NCBI GenBank assembly: GCA_934654835.1
Contig: CAKUGY010000004.1
Location: 108,990 to 172,989 of the forward strand
Reading direction: 5' to 3'
DNA: 64,000 bases
Source of the DNA: an uncultured Collinsella sp.
Lineage (GTDB): Bacteria; Actinomycetota; Coriobacteriia; Coriobacteriales; Coriobacteriaceae
Below, piece by piece: positions 44,399 through 53,613 of this stretch. Each line of letters begins with the position of its first letter. Positions within the stretch are counted from its first letter, which is position 1. A model generated the notes under the pieces. It worked only from the letters and a program-made list of their open reading frames with translations, searched no databases and was not told where the DNA came from. Both the position numbers and the translations under genes were made by a program.

Positions 44399-44537
44399 TT
44401 CCGATACACTCCAAGCACAGCCTAATCGCTTTGGCCAGCACGGCATCCGCCTCGCCACGCATAACGCCAAAGCACACCATGGCAATTCCGACGATCAACA
44501 AAGCGACCTGTACCACGGGTTTTACCGCTTTGAACAA
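44391..44537 (-). CDS. CD1871A-type CXXC membrane peptide
   Basis: 48 residues with one membrane helix (VVQVALLIVGIAMVCFGVM), a short acidic loop (RGEADAVLAKA) and the C-terminal motif IRLCLECIGIG. This matches the CD1871A family, small CXXC peptides encoded next to polyferredoxin and redoxin genes. TTG at 44537 is 8 bases after AAAGGAG; a GTG overlapping that site is less likely. Its stop overlaps the start of the polyferredoxin, so it heads the operon. Confidence 0.75.
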   Translation of the reverse strand: MFKAVKPVVQVALLIVGIAMVCFGVMRGEADAVLAKAIRLCLECIGIG

Positions 44538-44627
44538 CCTGACCACTCCTTTCGTTACGCGACCATTGGACCATATCGACCATAAAATCCGTGTTAAGCG
44601 CGATTTGGAATGTGCAAGGAGACTGTT

Positions 44628-45302
44628 ATGCGTATTTTGATCGTCGAAGACGAGCGAGCACTGTGCGACACAATCGCACGCAGCTTGCGAAACCTGGCAT
44701 ACAGCGTCGACTGCTGCCACGATGGACGGGAGGCGCTCGACCTGCTGAGCGTCGAAGTCTTTGACCTCGTGGTACTCGACCTCAATCTTCCCCGTATCGA
44801 CGGCATGACCGTGCTCAGGGAACTTAGGAAAACCGACTGCGAGACCAAGGTACTGATTCTGTCCGCGCGTGGCGAAGTATCCGATAAAGTCACCGGACTC
44901 GATGCCGGCGCCAACGATTACCTTACCAAGCCGTTTCATCTGGACGAGCTTGCGGCAAGGATCCGCAGCCTTACCCTCAGGCGCTTCGCACAAAGCGACA
45001 TAGTATTAACCTGCGGAAAGCTCTGCTTTGACACCAAGGCGCGCATCGCCTCCGTGGACAGTGAGGCTCTATCTCTTACACGCAAGGAAACGGGAATCCT
45101 GGAATACCTGATGCTTAATCAGGGGCGGCCGATAAGCCAAGAGGAGCTTATCGAACACGTCTGGGATAGCACCGTGAACGGCTTTAGCAACGCAGCCCGC
45201 GTTCACATCTCGTCGCTCCGAAAAAAGTTGCGCAGCGCTTTGGGATACGACCCGATTCGCAATCGAATTGGAGAGGGCTACGTTATGGAGGATGACGAAT
45301 GA
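44628..45302 (+). CDS. OmpR-family response regulator
   Basis: 224 residues. The receiver holds EDERALC, the phosphorylated Asp in VVLDLNLPRIDG, and Lys in YLTKPFHLDELAARI. The C-terminal winged helix reads LTRKETGILEYLMLNQGRPISQEELIEHVWD ... NAARVHISSLRKKL. It is divergent from the redox operon across about 90 bases and likely controls it. ATG at 44628 with AAGGAG. Its stop overlaps the kinase start by 4 bases. Confidence 0.93.
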   Translation: MRILIVEDERALCDTIARSLRNLAYSVDCCHDGREALDLLSVEVFDLVVLDLNLPRIDGMTVLRELRKTDCETKVLILSARGEVSDKVTGLDAGANDYLTKPFHLDELAARIRSLTLRRFAQSDIVLTCGKLCFDTKARIASVDSEALSLTRKETGILEYLMLNQGRPISQEELIEHVWDSTVNGFSNAARVHISSLRKKLRSALGYDPIRNRIGEGYVMEDDE

Positions 45303-46438
45303 AAAGGCTTTCGCTGCAATGGCGCATAACGATCATGACGGCGCTACTCACGTGTGCGGCGTGCGTGCTAACAAACTGTTTGGTCGGCTATACAGGCATG
45401 CGCTACATGGATGCCATCGGCAGCGACATCTCGGCCTTTAACGCTGCCGGCGAAGATGCGCCTCAGGCATTTGACCCAACGAAGGGGGCCCTCGATGACG
45501 AGGTCACGATCGTCGTAAACGACGCACAGGAGTCTTTCGGCGCGACGGCTTGGTGCATCACGGCTGGAGTCACGCTACTTGGCGGCGTACTGGCATACTT
45601 TGCGAGCGGCCGTGCGCTCAAACCTCTGCGGGCTTTTGCCGCTCAGGTAGAGCGCGTGCAGCCTGACAACCTAAGCGAAATCAGACTCAGCGAAGATGCG
45701 CCCGCCGAGCTACAACGATGCAGCGCCTCTTTCAACGACATGATCGCCCGTCTTGGCGAAGGGTTCTCTGCACAGCGTCAGTTTACCGGCAACGCCGCGC
45801 ACGAGCTGCGCACCCCGCTCGCCCTTATGCAAGCGCAGATTGAACTGTTTGTCTCCGAGCACCCCACATCACAACCTCAAACAGCCGAGCTGCTCGGCCT
45901 GCTACAAGAACAAACCGAGCGGATGTCGCGAATGACCAAGGTGCTGCTTGAGTTGAGTGAGCTCCGCAGCGTTCCCTGCGAGGACGATATTGAGCTTGGC
46001 CCCCTGTCCGAAGAAGTCCTCACCGACCTTGCTCCACTTGCCGAGCATAAAGACATCGTCCTCAATTGCAGTGGAGGCGCCCTAATAGTCGGAAGCGACA
46101 CGCTCCTCTATCGGCTGGTGTTTAACCTGGTCGAAAATGCCATCCGTTACAGCCGCCCCGGCTCGACTGTCAACGTCTCCATCTGCGATAACAACAGCCA
46201 CGTGTTCCTGCGAGTCGAGGACCAGGGCCCGGGAATACCCGAGCAGTACCGTGAGAGCATCTTCCAGCCGTTCTTTCGCCTGGATAAATCCCGCAGCAGG
46301 GCATACGGCGGCGCAGGACTCGGGCTAGCGCTTGTTTGGGAGATTGCAGCGTTGCACGGCGGCACGGTTGAGGTCGAAGCAAGTTCCAAGAACGGGACCA
46401 CCATGCTCGCGACCCTTCCAAAACGGACCGCAGCGTAA
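45299..46438 (+). CDS. Sensor histidine kinase
   Basis: 379 residues. Helix 1 (TALLTCAACVLTNCLVGY), a short extracytoplasmic loop (about 60 residues), helix 2 (WCITAGVTLLGGVLAYFAS), a HAMP segment, HisKA with His in FTGNAAHELRTPLALM, and an ATPase domain (NLVENAIRYS; DQGPGIP; AGLGLALV). With the response regulator it forms a complete two-component system. ATG overlaps the regulator stop (ATGA). A strong terminator follows. Confidence 0.93.
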   Translation: MKRLSLQWRITIMTALLTCAACVLTNCLVGYTGMRYMDAIGSDISAFNAAGEDAPQAFDPTKGALDDEVTIVVNDAQESFGATAWCITAGVTLLGGVLAYFASGRALKPLRAFAAQVERVQPDNLSEIRLSEDAPAELQRCSASFNDMIARLGEGFSAQRQFTGNAAHELRTPLALMQAQIELFVSEHPTSQPQTAELLGLLQEQTERMSRMTKVLLELSELRSVPCEDDIELGPLSEEVLTDLAPLAEHKDIVLNCSGGALIVGSDTLLYRLVFNLVENAIRYSRPGSTVNVSICDNNSHVFLRVEDQGPGIPEQYRESIFQPFFRLDKSRSRAYGGAGLGLALVWEIAALHGGTVEVEASSKNGTTMLATLPKRTAA

Positions 46439-46453
46439 ACCGAACAGTAAAAC

Positions 46454-46491
46454 GAGAGGGGTCCCGCACACGTTTGCGCGGGACCCCTCTC
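46454..46491. terminator. Terminator between kinase and GMP synthase genes
   Basis: A perfect 14-bp stem GAGAGGGGTCCCGC / GCGGGACCCCTCTC with a 10-base loop, preceded by AAAACG, between convergent genes. Confidence 0.9.
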
Positions 46492-46523
46492 TGTCAATGC
46501 AATTCGCCCAAAAGAGTAGAAGC

Positions 46524-47504
46524 TTACTCCCACTCCACCGTGCCGACGGGCTTGGGGGTCAGGTCGTAGCAGACGCGGCAGATGCCGGGGACCTCGGCGG
46601 TGACGCGAGCGGTGATGCGCTTGAGCAGCGCCCAGTCGAGCTCGGGCACCTCGGCAGTCATGACATCGACGGTGTTGATGCAGCGAATGATGCAGGGCCA
46701 GTCGTAGGCGCGCTTGCCCTCGCGCACGCCGGTAGCGCGGAAATCGGGCACGACGGCAAAGTACTGCCAGATGGTCAGGCCGGCCTTGTCGATCTCCTCG
46801 CGCACGATGGCATCGGCCTCGCGCAACGCCTCAAGACGATCGCGTGTGATGGCACCAAGGCAGCGAACGCCCAGGCCGGGGCCGGGGAACGGCTGGCGCT
46901 CGACCATGTTCTCGGGCAGACCGAGCTCGCGGCCGACAACGCGGACCTCGTCCTTGTACAGCAGCTTGACGGGCTCGCAGAGCTCAAACTGCAGGTCATC
47001 GGGCAGGCCGCCCACGTTGTGGTGAGCCTTCACGCCGTCCTGGGACTCCAGAATGTCGGGATAAATGGTGCCCTGGGCGAGGAAGCTGACCTCATCGCCA
47101 ACCTTGCGAGCCTCCTCCTCGAACACGCGAATGAACTCGGCGCCGATAATCTTGCGCTTGGCCTCGGGCTCGTCCACATCGACAAGCTTGTCCAGGAAGC
47201 GATCGGTAGCGTCAACGTAGACCAGGTTGGCGTCCATCTGGTTCTTGAAGACGTCGACGACCTGCTCGCTCTCGCCCTTACGCATGAGGCCATGGTTCAC
47301 GTGCACGCAGATGAGCTGCTTGCCGATGGCCTTGATGAGCAACGCTGCAACAACAGAACTGTCGACGCCGCCGGAAAGGGCCAGCAGGACCTTCTTGTCA
47401 CCGATCTGCTCACGGATTGCGATGACCTGCTCATCGATGAACGCCTGGGCAAGTTCGGGAGTGGTGATACGCACCATGTCGTCGGGACGCTTGTTGGGAT
47501 CCAT
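46524..47504 (-). CDS. guaA: GMP synthase, ATP-pyrophosphatase subunit without glutaminase domain
   Basis: 326 residues. It begins with the ATP-PPase domain: LLALSGGVDSSVVAALL (PP-loop), VHVNHGLMRKGE, LAQGTIYPD and the C-terminal dimerisation domain FPGPGLGVRCLG ... PVGTVEWE. The roughly 190-residue class I glutaminase found in typical bacterial GuaA is missing; the start ATG at 47504 has AAAAGGAG and begins with a normal lead-in, so it is not a truncation of the frame. It must take ammonia directly or use a separate glutaminase subunit encoded elsewhere, as in archaea. Confidence 0.9.
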   Translation of the reverse strand: MDPNKRPDDMVRITTPELAQAFIDEQVIAIREQIGDKKVLLALSGGVDSSVVAALLIKAIGKQLICVHVNHGLMRKGESEQVVDVFKNQMDANLVYVDATDRFLDKLVDVDEPEAKRKIIGAEFIRVFEEEARKVGDEVSFLAQGTIYPDILESQDGVKAHHNVGGLPDDLQFELCEPVKLLYKDEVRVVGRELGLPENMVERQPFPGPGLGVRCLGAITRDRLEALREADAIVREEIDKAGLTIWQYFAVVPDFRATGVREGKRAYDWPCIIRCINTVDVMTAEVPELDWALLKRITARVTAEVPGICRVCYDLTPKPVGTVEWE

Positions 47505-47533
47505 GCAGAGCTCCTTTTCGGTTCGATGGAAAT

Positions 47534-47576
47534 GCGTTGCACATATGCAAACGCACCGTCATATGACCTCATTATA
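47534..47576 (-). promoter_or_regulatory. guaA promoter -10 and downstream palindrome
   Basis: On the minus strand a TATAAT -10 (47571-47576) lies 67-72 bases before guaA; its -35 is weak. A 21-bp imperfect palindrome GCGTTTGCATATGTGCAACGC (47534-47554) follows it at about the start of transcription, a plausible operator of LacI/PurR type. No purine riboswitch signature was found in the leader. The remaining gap to 47801 shows no gene. Confidence 0.45.
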
Positions 47577-47801
47577 TGCAGAGCGAGCTTCGTTTCCCAT
47601 CGCTGCAGCAGAGCTTTTTACTGGGGCGGCAATATTTATTTATCCCGAGGTCATCTAGGCTTTGGTAGCCACCTTGGAAGCATCGCCAATAAACTCTTCC
47701 TTTATACGTTTGGCACAATCGTGGGCGATACCCACAAATTCTAGTCCCGAGCAACAAGAGTACAATTGCTGCTACTGTTGCCAGCTGATGGGAGATGGAA
47801 G

Positions 47802-48806
47802 ATGGACTGCGATGGTTGCGCGCGCGTTCCTATGCCGTTGATGTGCACCGCCTTTGCGCCGGGGCAAATGGATGCCGCGGTTGCAGGCATTTCCGACCCC
47901 GATTCGCGTGCCATCGCCACGGCGGAAGCGCTGTACTTTCGCGGACAGGCCACCCTCGCCGCCGAGACGGCACGCCCCTACCTTGACGCGGCCGATCCGA
48001 CGCTGCGCTATTCCGCCTGTTTTATCTGCGGATATGCCAGTCTGTCACTCAACCGTATCTCCGACGCCCGCCGTTGCCTTGCGGGCATCCTCGACACGCC
48101 AACTGACGAGGAATCGCCCGCCGTTCACGCCACGCACATTCTGTTCGCCTCGGCCGCAAGCGTCCTGCTGCACCTGCCTTCCCCGTATTCTGCCGAAGAG
48201 TTTTATCCACTTGCGGCACATCTGCCCGAAGGCCTGCGCCTGTTCGCCAGTTACGTGATGGCGCATGCCCTGTACCTACGAGGCGAATATGGCCGTAGCC
48301 TGGGCATGGCGGAAAACGCCCTAATCATGAAACAGGGAAGCTACCCCATCTCGGAGCTGTTCCTGCATCTGTCAGCCTCCATGGCCTGTATGAGCCTCAA
48401 AGACGTCGACGCCGCAAAGGCACACTTCGGAGCCGCTTGGGACATTGCGCGCCCCGACGGCCTTATCGAGCTCATCGGCGAGCACCATGGTCTTTTGCAG
48501 GGACTTATCGAGGCGTGCCTAAAACAGCAATACCCCGACGATTTTGCACGCATCATCGAGATCACGTACCGCTTTAGCTACGGATGGCGACGCATCCACA
48601 ACCCCGACTCGGGCGAGGATGTGGCTGACGATCTAACCACCACGGAATTCACCATGGCCATGCTCGCCTGCCGCGGATGGACCAACGCCGAAATCGCACG
48701 CCATATGGAAGTATCGCCAGGCACCGTTAAAAACCGCCTGTCCGGCGTGTATGCCAAGCTTGGTATCGGAACTCGCGCCGAGCTGGTTGCCCACATGTTG
48801 CGCTAG
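47802..48806 (+). CDS. LuxR-type transcriptional regulator with TPR-like domain
   Basis: 334 residues. The first 250 form helical hairpins (ATAEALYFRGQATLAAETA; CGYASLSLNRISDARRCL; AHALYLRGEYGRSLGMAENAL), TPR-like. The C-terminal 65 are a LuxR helix-turn-helix (TEFTMAMLACRGWTNAEIARHMEVSPGTVKNRLSGVYAKLGI). It has no receiver or ATPase domain. It is co-directional with the surface-protein gene 156 bases on and may regulate it. ATG at 47802 with GGAGATGGAAG. Confidence 0.85.
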   Translation: MDCDGCARVPMPLMCTAFAPGQMDAAVAGISDPDSRAIATAEALYFRGQATLAAETARPYLDAADPTLRYSACFICGYASLSLNRISDARRCLAGILDTPTDEESPAVHATHILFASAASVLLHLPSPYSAEEFYPLAAHLPEGLRLFASYVMAHALYLRGEYGRSLGMAENALIMKQGSYPISELFLHLSASMACMSLKDVDAAKAHFGAAWDIARPDGLIELIGEHHGLLQGLIEACLKQQYPDDFARIIEITYRFSYGWRRIHNPDSGEDVADDLTTTEFTMAMLACRGWTNAEIARHMEVSPGTVKNRLSGVYAKLGIGTRAELVAHMLR

Positions 48807-48962
48807 CGGACCGCCTGCCAAACACGCCACACGCACCCCAGCGCTCCCGCGCTTCCGCATTCGCATTTGGACATTTTGCCCCTCGAACGGCACTACCGCG
48901 ACAGGACACCTTCTCGCATAATTTGATTATTTCCACCGATATTTGCGGGATGGGAGCCCAAG

Positions 48963-51900
48963 ATGCTTGATCGCCGTTCGTTACTTGTTGCCGGAGCGTC
49001 CTCGCTAGCGAGCATTATGTTGCCGCACGTGCCGGGAAGCGCAAACGCCTTCATATTACCGTTCGCGCCCACCGAAGCCTATGCCGACGAAGAAGACCCC
49101 TTCAAGGTGCTCGTTCTCTCGCGCACCATGTTCGGCGTGGTCGTGGTCGACGTCGCCAACAAGAATACGCCCATCACGGGTGCCCAGGTCACACTAACGT
49201 CGCGCTATGCCGCAGGCAAGCAGCTCACCGCCACCACCGATGACGAGGGCACAGCCATCTTTGAGGTTGCCCCGCTTTCGGAAGGCTACGTGGACGAGGC
49301 AACGCTTCTCGACGCGTACGACTTTAACGGCGGCATCTCCATCAGCATGCCAGGCTACCGCGATGTCGAGATCCCCCTCGCGCGCATCCAGGGCGGCACC
49401 GCCATTACCGCTCCCACGCGTCCGCTCTCCGATGGTGAGCCGTACTTTCGCCAACTCACGTTTGATGAGTGGGACATCCAGTACGCCGACGCCACATTCA
49501 TGGCGATGCCCAAAGACGATGCAGCGAATGCGCAGCCCGACACGCACGCCTTCACTGTACAGGCCCACCTGCCGCAGGGCGGGCAGGCAACGCTGCACAT
49601 CAATAAGGTAATGCCCGCCGTGGGCAGTTCACCCGAAACCGTCACGCAGATTGGCCAGGTCAAGGCCAGCGCAACGGGTGCGGATAATCTGGCGACGTTC
49701 ACGCTCGAAGACAAGTTCCTCGATGCGGCATCGGGCCTTCTGGAAGAAGGGTGCAAGCTGCGCTTTGTCCTCGACTATCAGGGCGAAACCTACACGCTCT
49801 CCTCCCCCATGGCCGTCGCCACCGCGCCGGCCGCAAAGGCGGAATCGGGCTCGACCACCATCATTCCCACCACCATGGATCAAGAGATCACTCCGTTTGA
49901 TTTCCCCGCGGCGTTCCCCGGCATCGGCGGCAACAAGTTCACCTGCTGGATTCCCACGTTTCCGATTCTCTTCGATTTCTCGTTTGCCGGGTACGTACTG
50001 TTTGGCGGCGGATACAAACCGGCCAGCTACATGAACGATTCGGGCAACCCTGATCCGGAGTACTGGAAGAAGTCGCCGCGCGAGTCGGGCGCCAAGCAGG
50101 CAAACCGCTACCTCGACGAGATGGAGGGGAAGTGGAATCAGTACAAGAGCATGAGCGCTGGCTCGGGCACCGACCCAAGAAACACTAAGCTCCTTCGCCA
50201 CCATTGCACGCTGCTGTTCACGATGGATATCGCCACACAGCTGTACGGCTCGCTCGCCTACGATTGGGTGGGCAAAACCTGGGGCAACAACAACGACCCC
50301 GCATACGGCAATATTAAGGCCCTCTTCCAGGTAAGAACCGACCTCAATTGGACCGAGCAGTTTACCCTGGGACCGGTGCCGTTTTTCCTAAACGTCAACC
50401 CCTGGGTGCTGGCAAAGCTGGCGCTCGCCGTTGGCGCCCACACGCACGGTAGCGGCGCGGCGTTTTTCAAGAACATTTCGCTCGACTATTCCAACACGTC
50501 GGGCTCGTTCACCATCCAGATCGGACTTGCCGTCACCTTTGGAGCCGGCGTTGCAGGCGTCGCATCGTCCGCCGTGCGCGGTGCTGCATCCCTCACGCTG
50601 TTCATTGGCTACGAGAAGGCGGATGGCCACCAGCTTCCGCGACTGCGCGTGGGCGCAGACGTCGACGTCGACGTGATACTCCAGTTCATCATGTTCAAGT
50701 GGACCACCAAGGCCTGGTCGGGGTCGTGGCCCACACTTCTCGATTCGTGGAACATGTCGGTCAACAACGGCGACCAGTATGTGCTCCAGCGCTCAGAGCT
50801 GGCACTGGGCGGAGACACGCCGTATACGCTGGATGCTTGCTTTGGCGCGACCGGCAATGCCGAGTCGGGCGGCGTGCCGCAGTTTATCGCGTCGGCCACC
50901 ATCGTCACCAATGCCGAGCTGCTCGCATGCGCCGAAGTTGCAGCCACCCCCGTAAACGTCGCGCCGGTCGTACGTGACTGGGACCGGGCGGTCACGCGTA
51001 TTGAGCTCGACGCGGATGCAGAGAGCGCTGACACGGGACAGGCCGAACATTTCGTCCACGCCCTGATGGAGGATGACGAAAATGCCGCACCGATGTATGA
51101 GTACACCTACATCGGCCAGGCGACGAACGCCGTTGCGGACTCGAACGCCAATTCTGCCGGCGTATCGGAGGACGAGAGAGGCGGCATAAAGCCCTCGAGC
51201 GACAAGGTGCTCTTCACCGGCGTGCTCAGCGAGGCTCACATGAAGTTTGCGGAGATCGCCGGCGTGGAATGTCTGTTCCGCATCGCTTCGGTTCGCTACG
51301 GCGAGGATGGCCGTTCGCGTCTGGTGGTACACACGAAGGCAAACGGCGCGTGGTCCGCACCTATGCCGGTCGACTTCCCCCTGGGCTTTGGCGAGGGCGA
51401 CGTGGAGCGTGACGGCACGTTCGATTACGACTTCGACATGGTGGAATATACGGACGGGAGAGGAAACCAAGACGCCTACGTATTGCTGGTCTCGGGAGAG
51501 CGCCCCGAAGGAGACGCAACCCGGTTCGACACGGCAAGCACATCCGGCATTCTGTCCGTTGTGCGTCTGCGCATAAGCAATAGCGAAGTTCGCGTGATAT
51601 CGCACACGTCGTGGCGCAGCATCTCGCGCGGCCGCCTGCAGGAGGATGGCTACCATTGCCTGCAGTGCCCACGCATCACGGTGGGCAAGACACTTGTCGA
51701 CGGACGCCTGTCGGGCGCCTATCTCCACCGCCGCGGAGCCTCCGCCGAGAAGGCGCTGGGCACCGAGGCAGAAGTCGCGCTCGAGTGCTTTACCCTGTGG
51801 TCGGATCTGTCGGGCGACAGCCTCACGTTCCGTCAGGTTCTCCGCTTTCCGCAGGCACCGTCGAGCATCGAGCTGGGCGCGCCCGAGAACATCAACGGCA

Positions 51901-53342
51901 AAATGGTGGTGCCCGTTGCATACGAAACCGCAGACGGCTGCGGTTGCGCATCGTACGCCGTGATCGGCCAGTCCATCGCGGGTTGGGGTGTCATGCCGCC
52001 AGATGTCACAGTGCCCCACGCGGTGCCGTGGCCGCAGCACACGGGCTTTTTGGCTACCGTCAACGAGCAGCTGCAGCATATTACTTGGACACGAGGCGCG
52101 ACGGCATTTGCATCGGAGCCCGTGGGCGCCGCGGGCTGTGGCCCGGCGTCATTCAGCGCGAGCAACAACGGTCGGTGCTTGATGTACGTAGAGAACACCG
52201 ACGGCAAGGTGGGACAGACCTACGACGAAGAAGGCAACCCGGTAGCGGTGATGGGCAAGCACTTCCGCATCTTCGCCAGCACCTTGGCCAGCACCTTGGA
52301 AGGAGATTTGTTCACAGAACCGTTCGTGATGTGTGAGCTCGACCACCCCGTCGATCAGATAACGACGTTTTTGACGTCGGGCGGCATGCTCTCGGCGCTC
52401 GCCACGCACATTGTGAGTGCCGAGCAGAGCAAGGCAGAACTGCACGGCATCGAAGTGCCCCTGGTAGCGTGCGCCACTCCGACGGGTGCGGTCGCCACCT
52501 CGGGCGCGGTGGTGCCCGGAGCAGCAGGCGAATCCTTCATGGTCACGGTGCGAAACGACGGCAACACGCTGCTGACCGCAGGAACAGTCGATCTGTACCG
52601 AGAGGGCTCCGACCAACCGTTCTCCAGCGCATCTATCGGATTCGGCGCGAACGCACGCATGGCATCAATCTACGATCCGGAGCTTGCTGAGGACGCATCG
52701 GCCAACGACATAGCACATGTGAAGTACACACTCGAGGCACTGGGCGAGCGCTTTGCCGCACACCCGCTGGTAGCCGACAACGGCAACGCCGTGCTGGCAC
52801 CGGGCTGCACGGCACAGTTCCGCATGAGCTTTGCCATCCCGGAGAGCTGGGGCGACGAGGTGGGCAAACGCGTCACGCTCTATGCAAAGGCGCGCGACCT
52901 GGTGGCACTCGATCCCGTAACGCTCGAGGAAATCCGACCCGGCGCAAACTCGGCGCTGGGCGCCGTACTGCACGAGCTCCACATTCCCAATGCGGCATGC
53001 GAACGCGCAGAGGTGCTGGTGGGCGTAAGCAGCAACGCAGATACGGCGGGGTTCCACGACGCACCGATGACCGTGGACGGCGATGGCGGCTCGAGCGGCG
53101 GCGGTTCCGGCACGGGAGGCAGCTCCGGCGGAAGCGGCTCTGGCAGCGGCAAGGGCAACGACAATAACAAGAGCTCCGGAAAAGCAGGCGCGCTTGCTGG
53201 AACGGGCGACAGCAACGTCCCCCTAACCGCAGCCGCAGCAGCACTCGCCGCAGCTGGTGCCGGCCTTGTCGCCTACAGCGCCCGTCGCACCGCCCTCGAG
53301 CGTAGCGGCAGCGATGGAGCCGGAACGGATGAGTCCCGCTAG
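48963..53342 (+). CDS. Large secreted surface protein with Tat-like signal and sorting motif
   Basis: 1459 residues. The N-terminus DRRSLLVAGASSLASIML has a twin-arginine-like signal, cleaved probably after the SANA or EAYA site. Residues 60-100 look like a carboxypeptidase-regulatory or SpaA-type fold (ITGAQVTLTSRYAAGK). The middle (about 300-1300) is an unrecognised beta-rich region. The C-terminus has a Gly/Ser linker, then LAGTGD (1411-1416), a hydrophobic helix and RR, i.e. a sortase-type anchor with a variant LPxTG. It would be fixed to the cell wall; ligand or role unknown. ATG at 48963 with GGGAG upstream. Confidence 0.85.
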   Translation: MLDRRSLLVAGASSLASIMLPHVPGSANAFILPFAPTEAYADEEDPFKVLVLSRTMFGVVVVDVANKNTPITGAQVTLTSRYAAGKQLTATTDDEGTAIFEVAPLSEGYVDEATLLDAYDFNGGISISMPGYRDVEIPLARIQGGTAITAPTRPLSDGEPYFRQLTFDEWDIQYADATFMAMPKDDAANAQPDTHAFTVQAHLPQGGQATLHINKVMPAVGSSPETVTQIGQVKASATGADNLATFTLEDKFLDAASGLLEEGCKLRFVLDYQGETYTLSSPMAVATAPAAKAESGSTTIIPTTMDQEITPFDFPAAFPGIGGNKFTCWIPTFPILFDFSFAGYVLFGGGYKPASYMNDSGNPDPEYWKKSPRESGAKQANRYLDEMEGKWNQYKSMSAGSGTDPRNTKLLRHHCTLLFTMDIATQLYGSLAYDWVGKTWGNNNDPAYGNIKALFQVRTDLNWTEQFTLGPVPFFLNVNPWVLAKLALAVGAHTHGSGAAFFKNISLDYSNTSGSFTIQIGLAVTFGAGVAGVASSAVRGAASLTLFIGYEKADGHQLPRLRVGADVDVDVILQFIMFKWTTKAWSGSWPTLLDSWNMSVNNGDQYVLQRSELALGGDTPYTLDACFGATGNAESGGVPQFIASATIVTNAELLACAEVAATPVNVAPVVRDWDRAVTRIELDADAESADTGQAEHFVHALMEDDENAAPMYEYTYIGQATNAVADSNANSAGVSEDERGGIKPSSDKVLFTGVLSEAHMKFAEIAGVECLFRIASVRYGEDGRSRLVVHTKANGAWSAPMPVDFPLGFGEGDVERDGTFDYDFDMVEYTDGRGNQDAYVLLVSGERPEGDATRFDTASTSGILSVVRLRISNSEVRVISHTSWRSISRGRLQEDGYHCLQCPRITVGKTLVDGRLSGAYLHRRGASAEKALGTEAEVALECFTLWSDLSGDSLTFRQVLRFPQAPSSIELGAPENINGKMVVPVAYETADGCGCASYAVIGQSIAGWGVMPPDVTVPHAVPWPQHTGFLATVNEQLQHITWTRGATAFASEPVGAAGCGPASFSASNNGRCLMYVENTDGKVGQTYDEEGNPVAVMGKHFRIFASTLASTLEGDLFTEPFVMCELDHPVDQITTFLTSGGMLSALATHIVSAEQSKAELHGIEVPLVACATPTGAVATSGAVVPGAAGESFMVTVRNDGNTLLTAGTVDLYREGSDQPFSSASIGFGANARMASIYDPELAEDASANDIAHVKYTLEALGERFAAHPLVADNGNAVLAPGCTAQFRMSFAIPESWGDEVGKRVTLYAKARDLVALDPVTLEEIRPGANSALGAVLHELHIPNAACERAEVLVGVSSNADTAGFHDAPMTVDGDGGSSGGGSGTGGSSGGSGSGSGKGNDNNKSSGKAGALAGTGDSNVPLTAAAAALAAAGAGLVAYSARRTALERSGSDGAGTDESR

Positions 53343-53392
53343 CTCTCAGCGCTTTTGCGAGCGGCGTTGACCCCGTTCGTCGAGCACAAAAG

Positions 53393-53422
53393 GGGCTGGT
53401 TCTGGATACCCAGAGCCAGCCC
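53393..53422 (+). terminator. Terminator of surface-protein gene
   Basis: A 13-bp stem GGGCTGGTTCTGG / CCAGAGCCAGCCC (one G-T pair) 50 bases after the stop codon, with an A-run before it. Confidence 0.7.
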
Positions 53423-53613
53423 ATTACGCATTAGATGTCGCCGGCGTCGTCGAACTCTGCCTCGAGCTTGGCACGGCTTTCTTTCGATTCACTATTACAT
53501 TCGTCTTGATTTTGTTGTCACATTACTATATCTACCTCGTCATTTGCAGTCTTGTATCGCCTTTCGCATTGCGGTAATAAGCATTACCCACCGCAACTGA
53601 AAGGATGGTTTTA

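Noticed and set aside
47572..47757. 61-residue minus-strand frame upstream of guaA (Cys- and Arg-rich)
   Set aside because: No ribosome-binding site, unlikely composition, and it covers the probable guaA promoter.
47505..47760. Purine riboswitch before guaA
   Set aside because: Only a TATAAT-like match was seen; the paired loops and three-way junction are missing.
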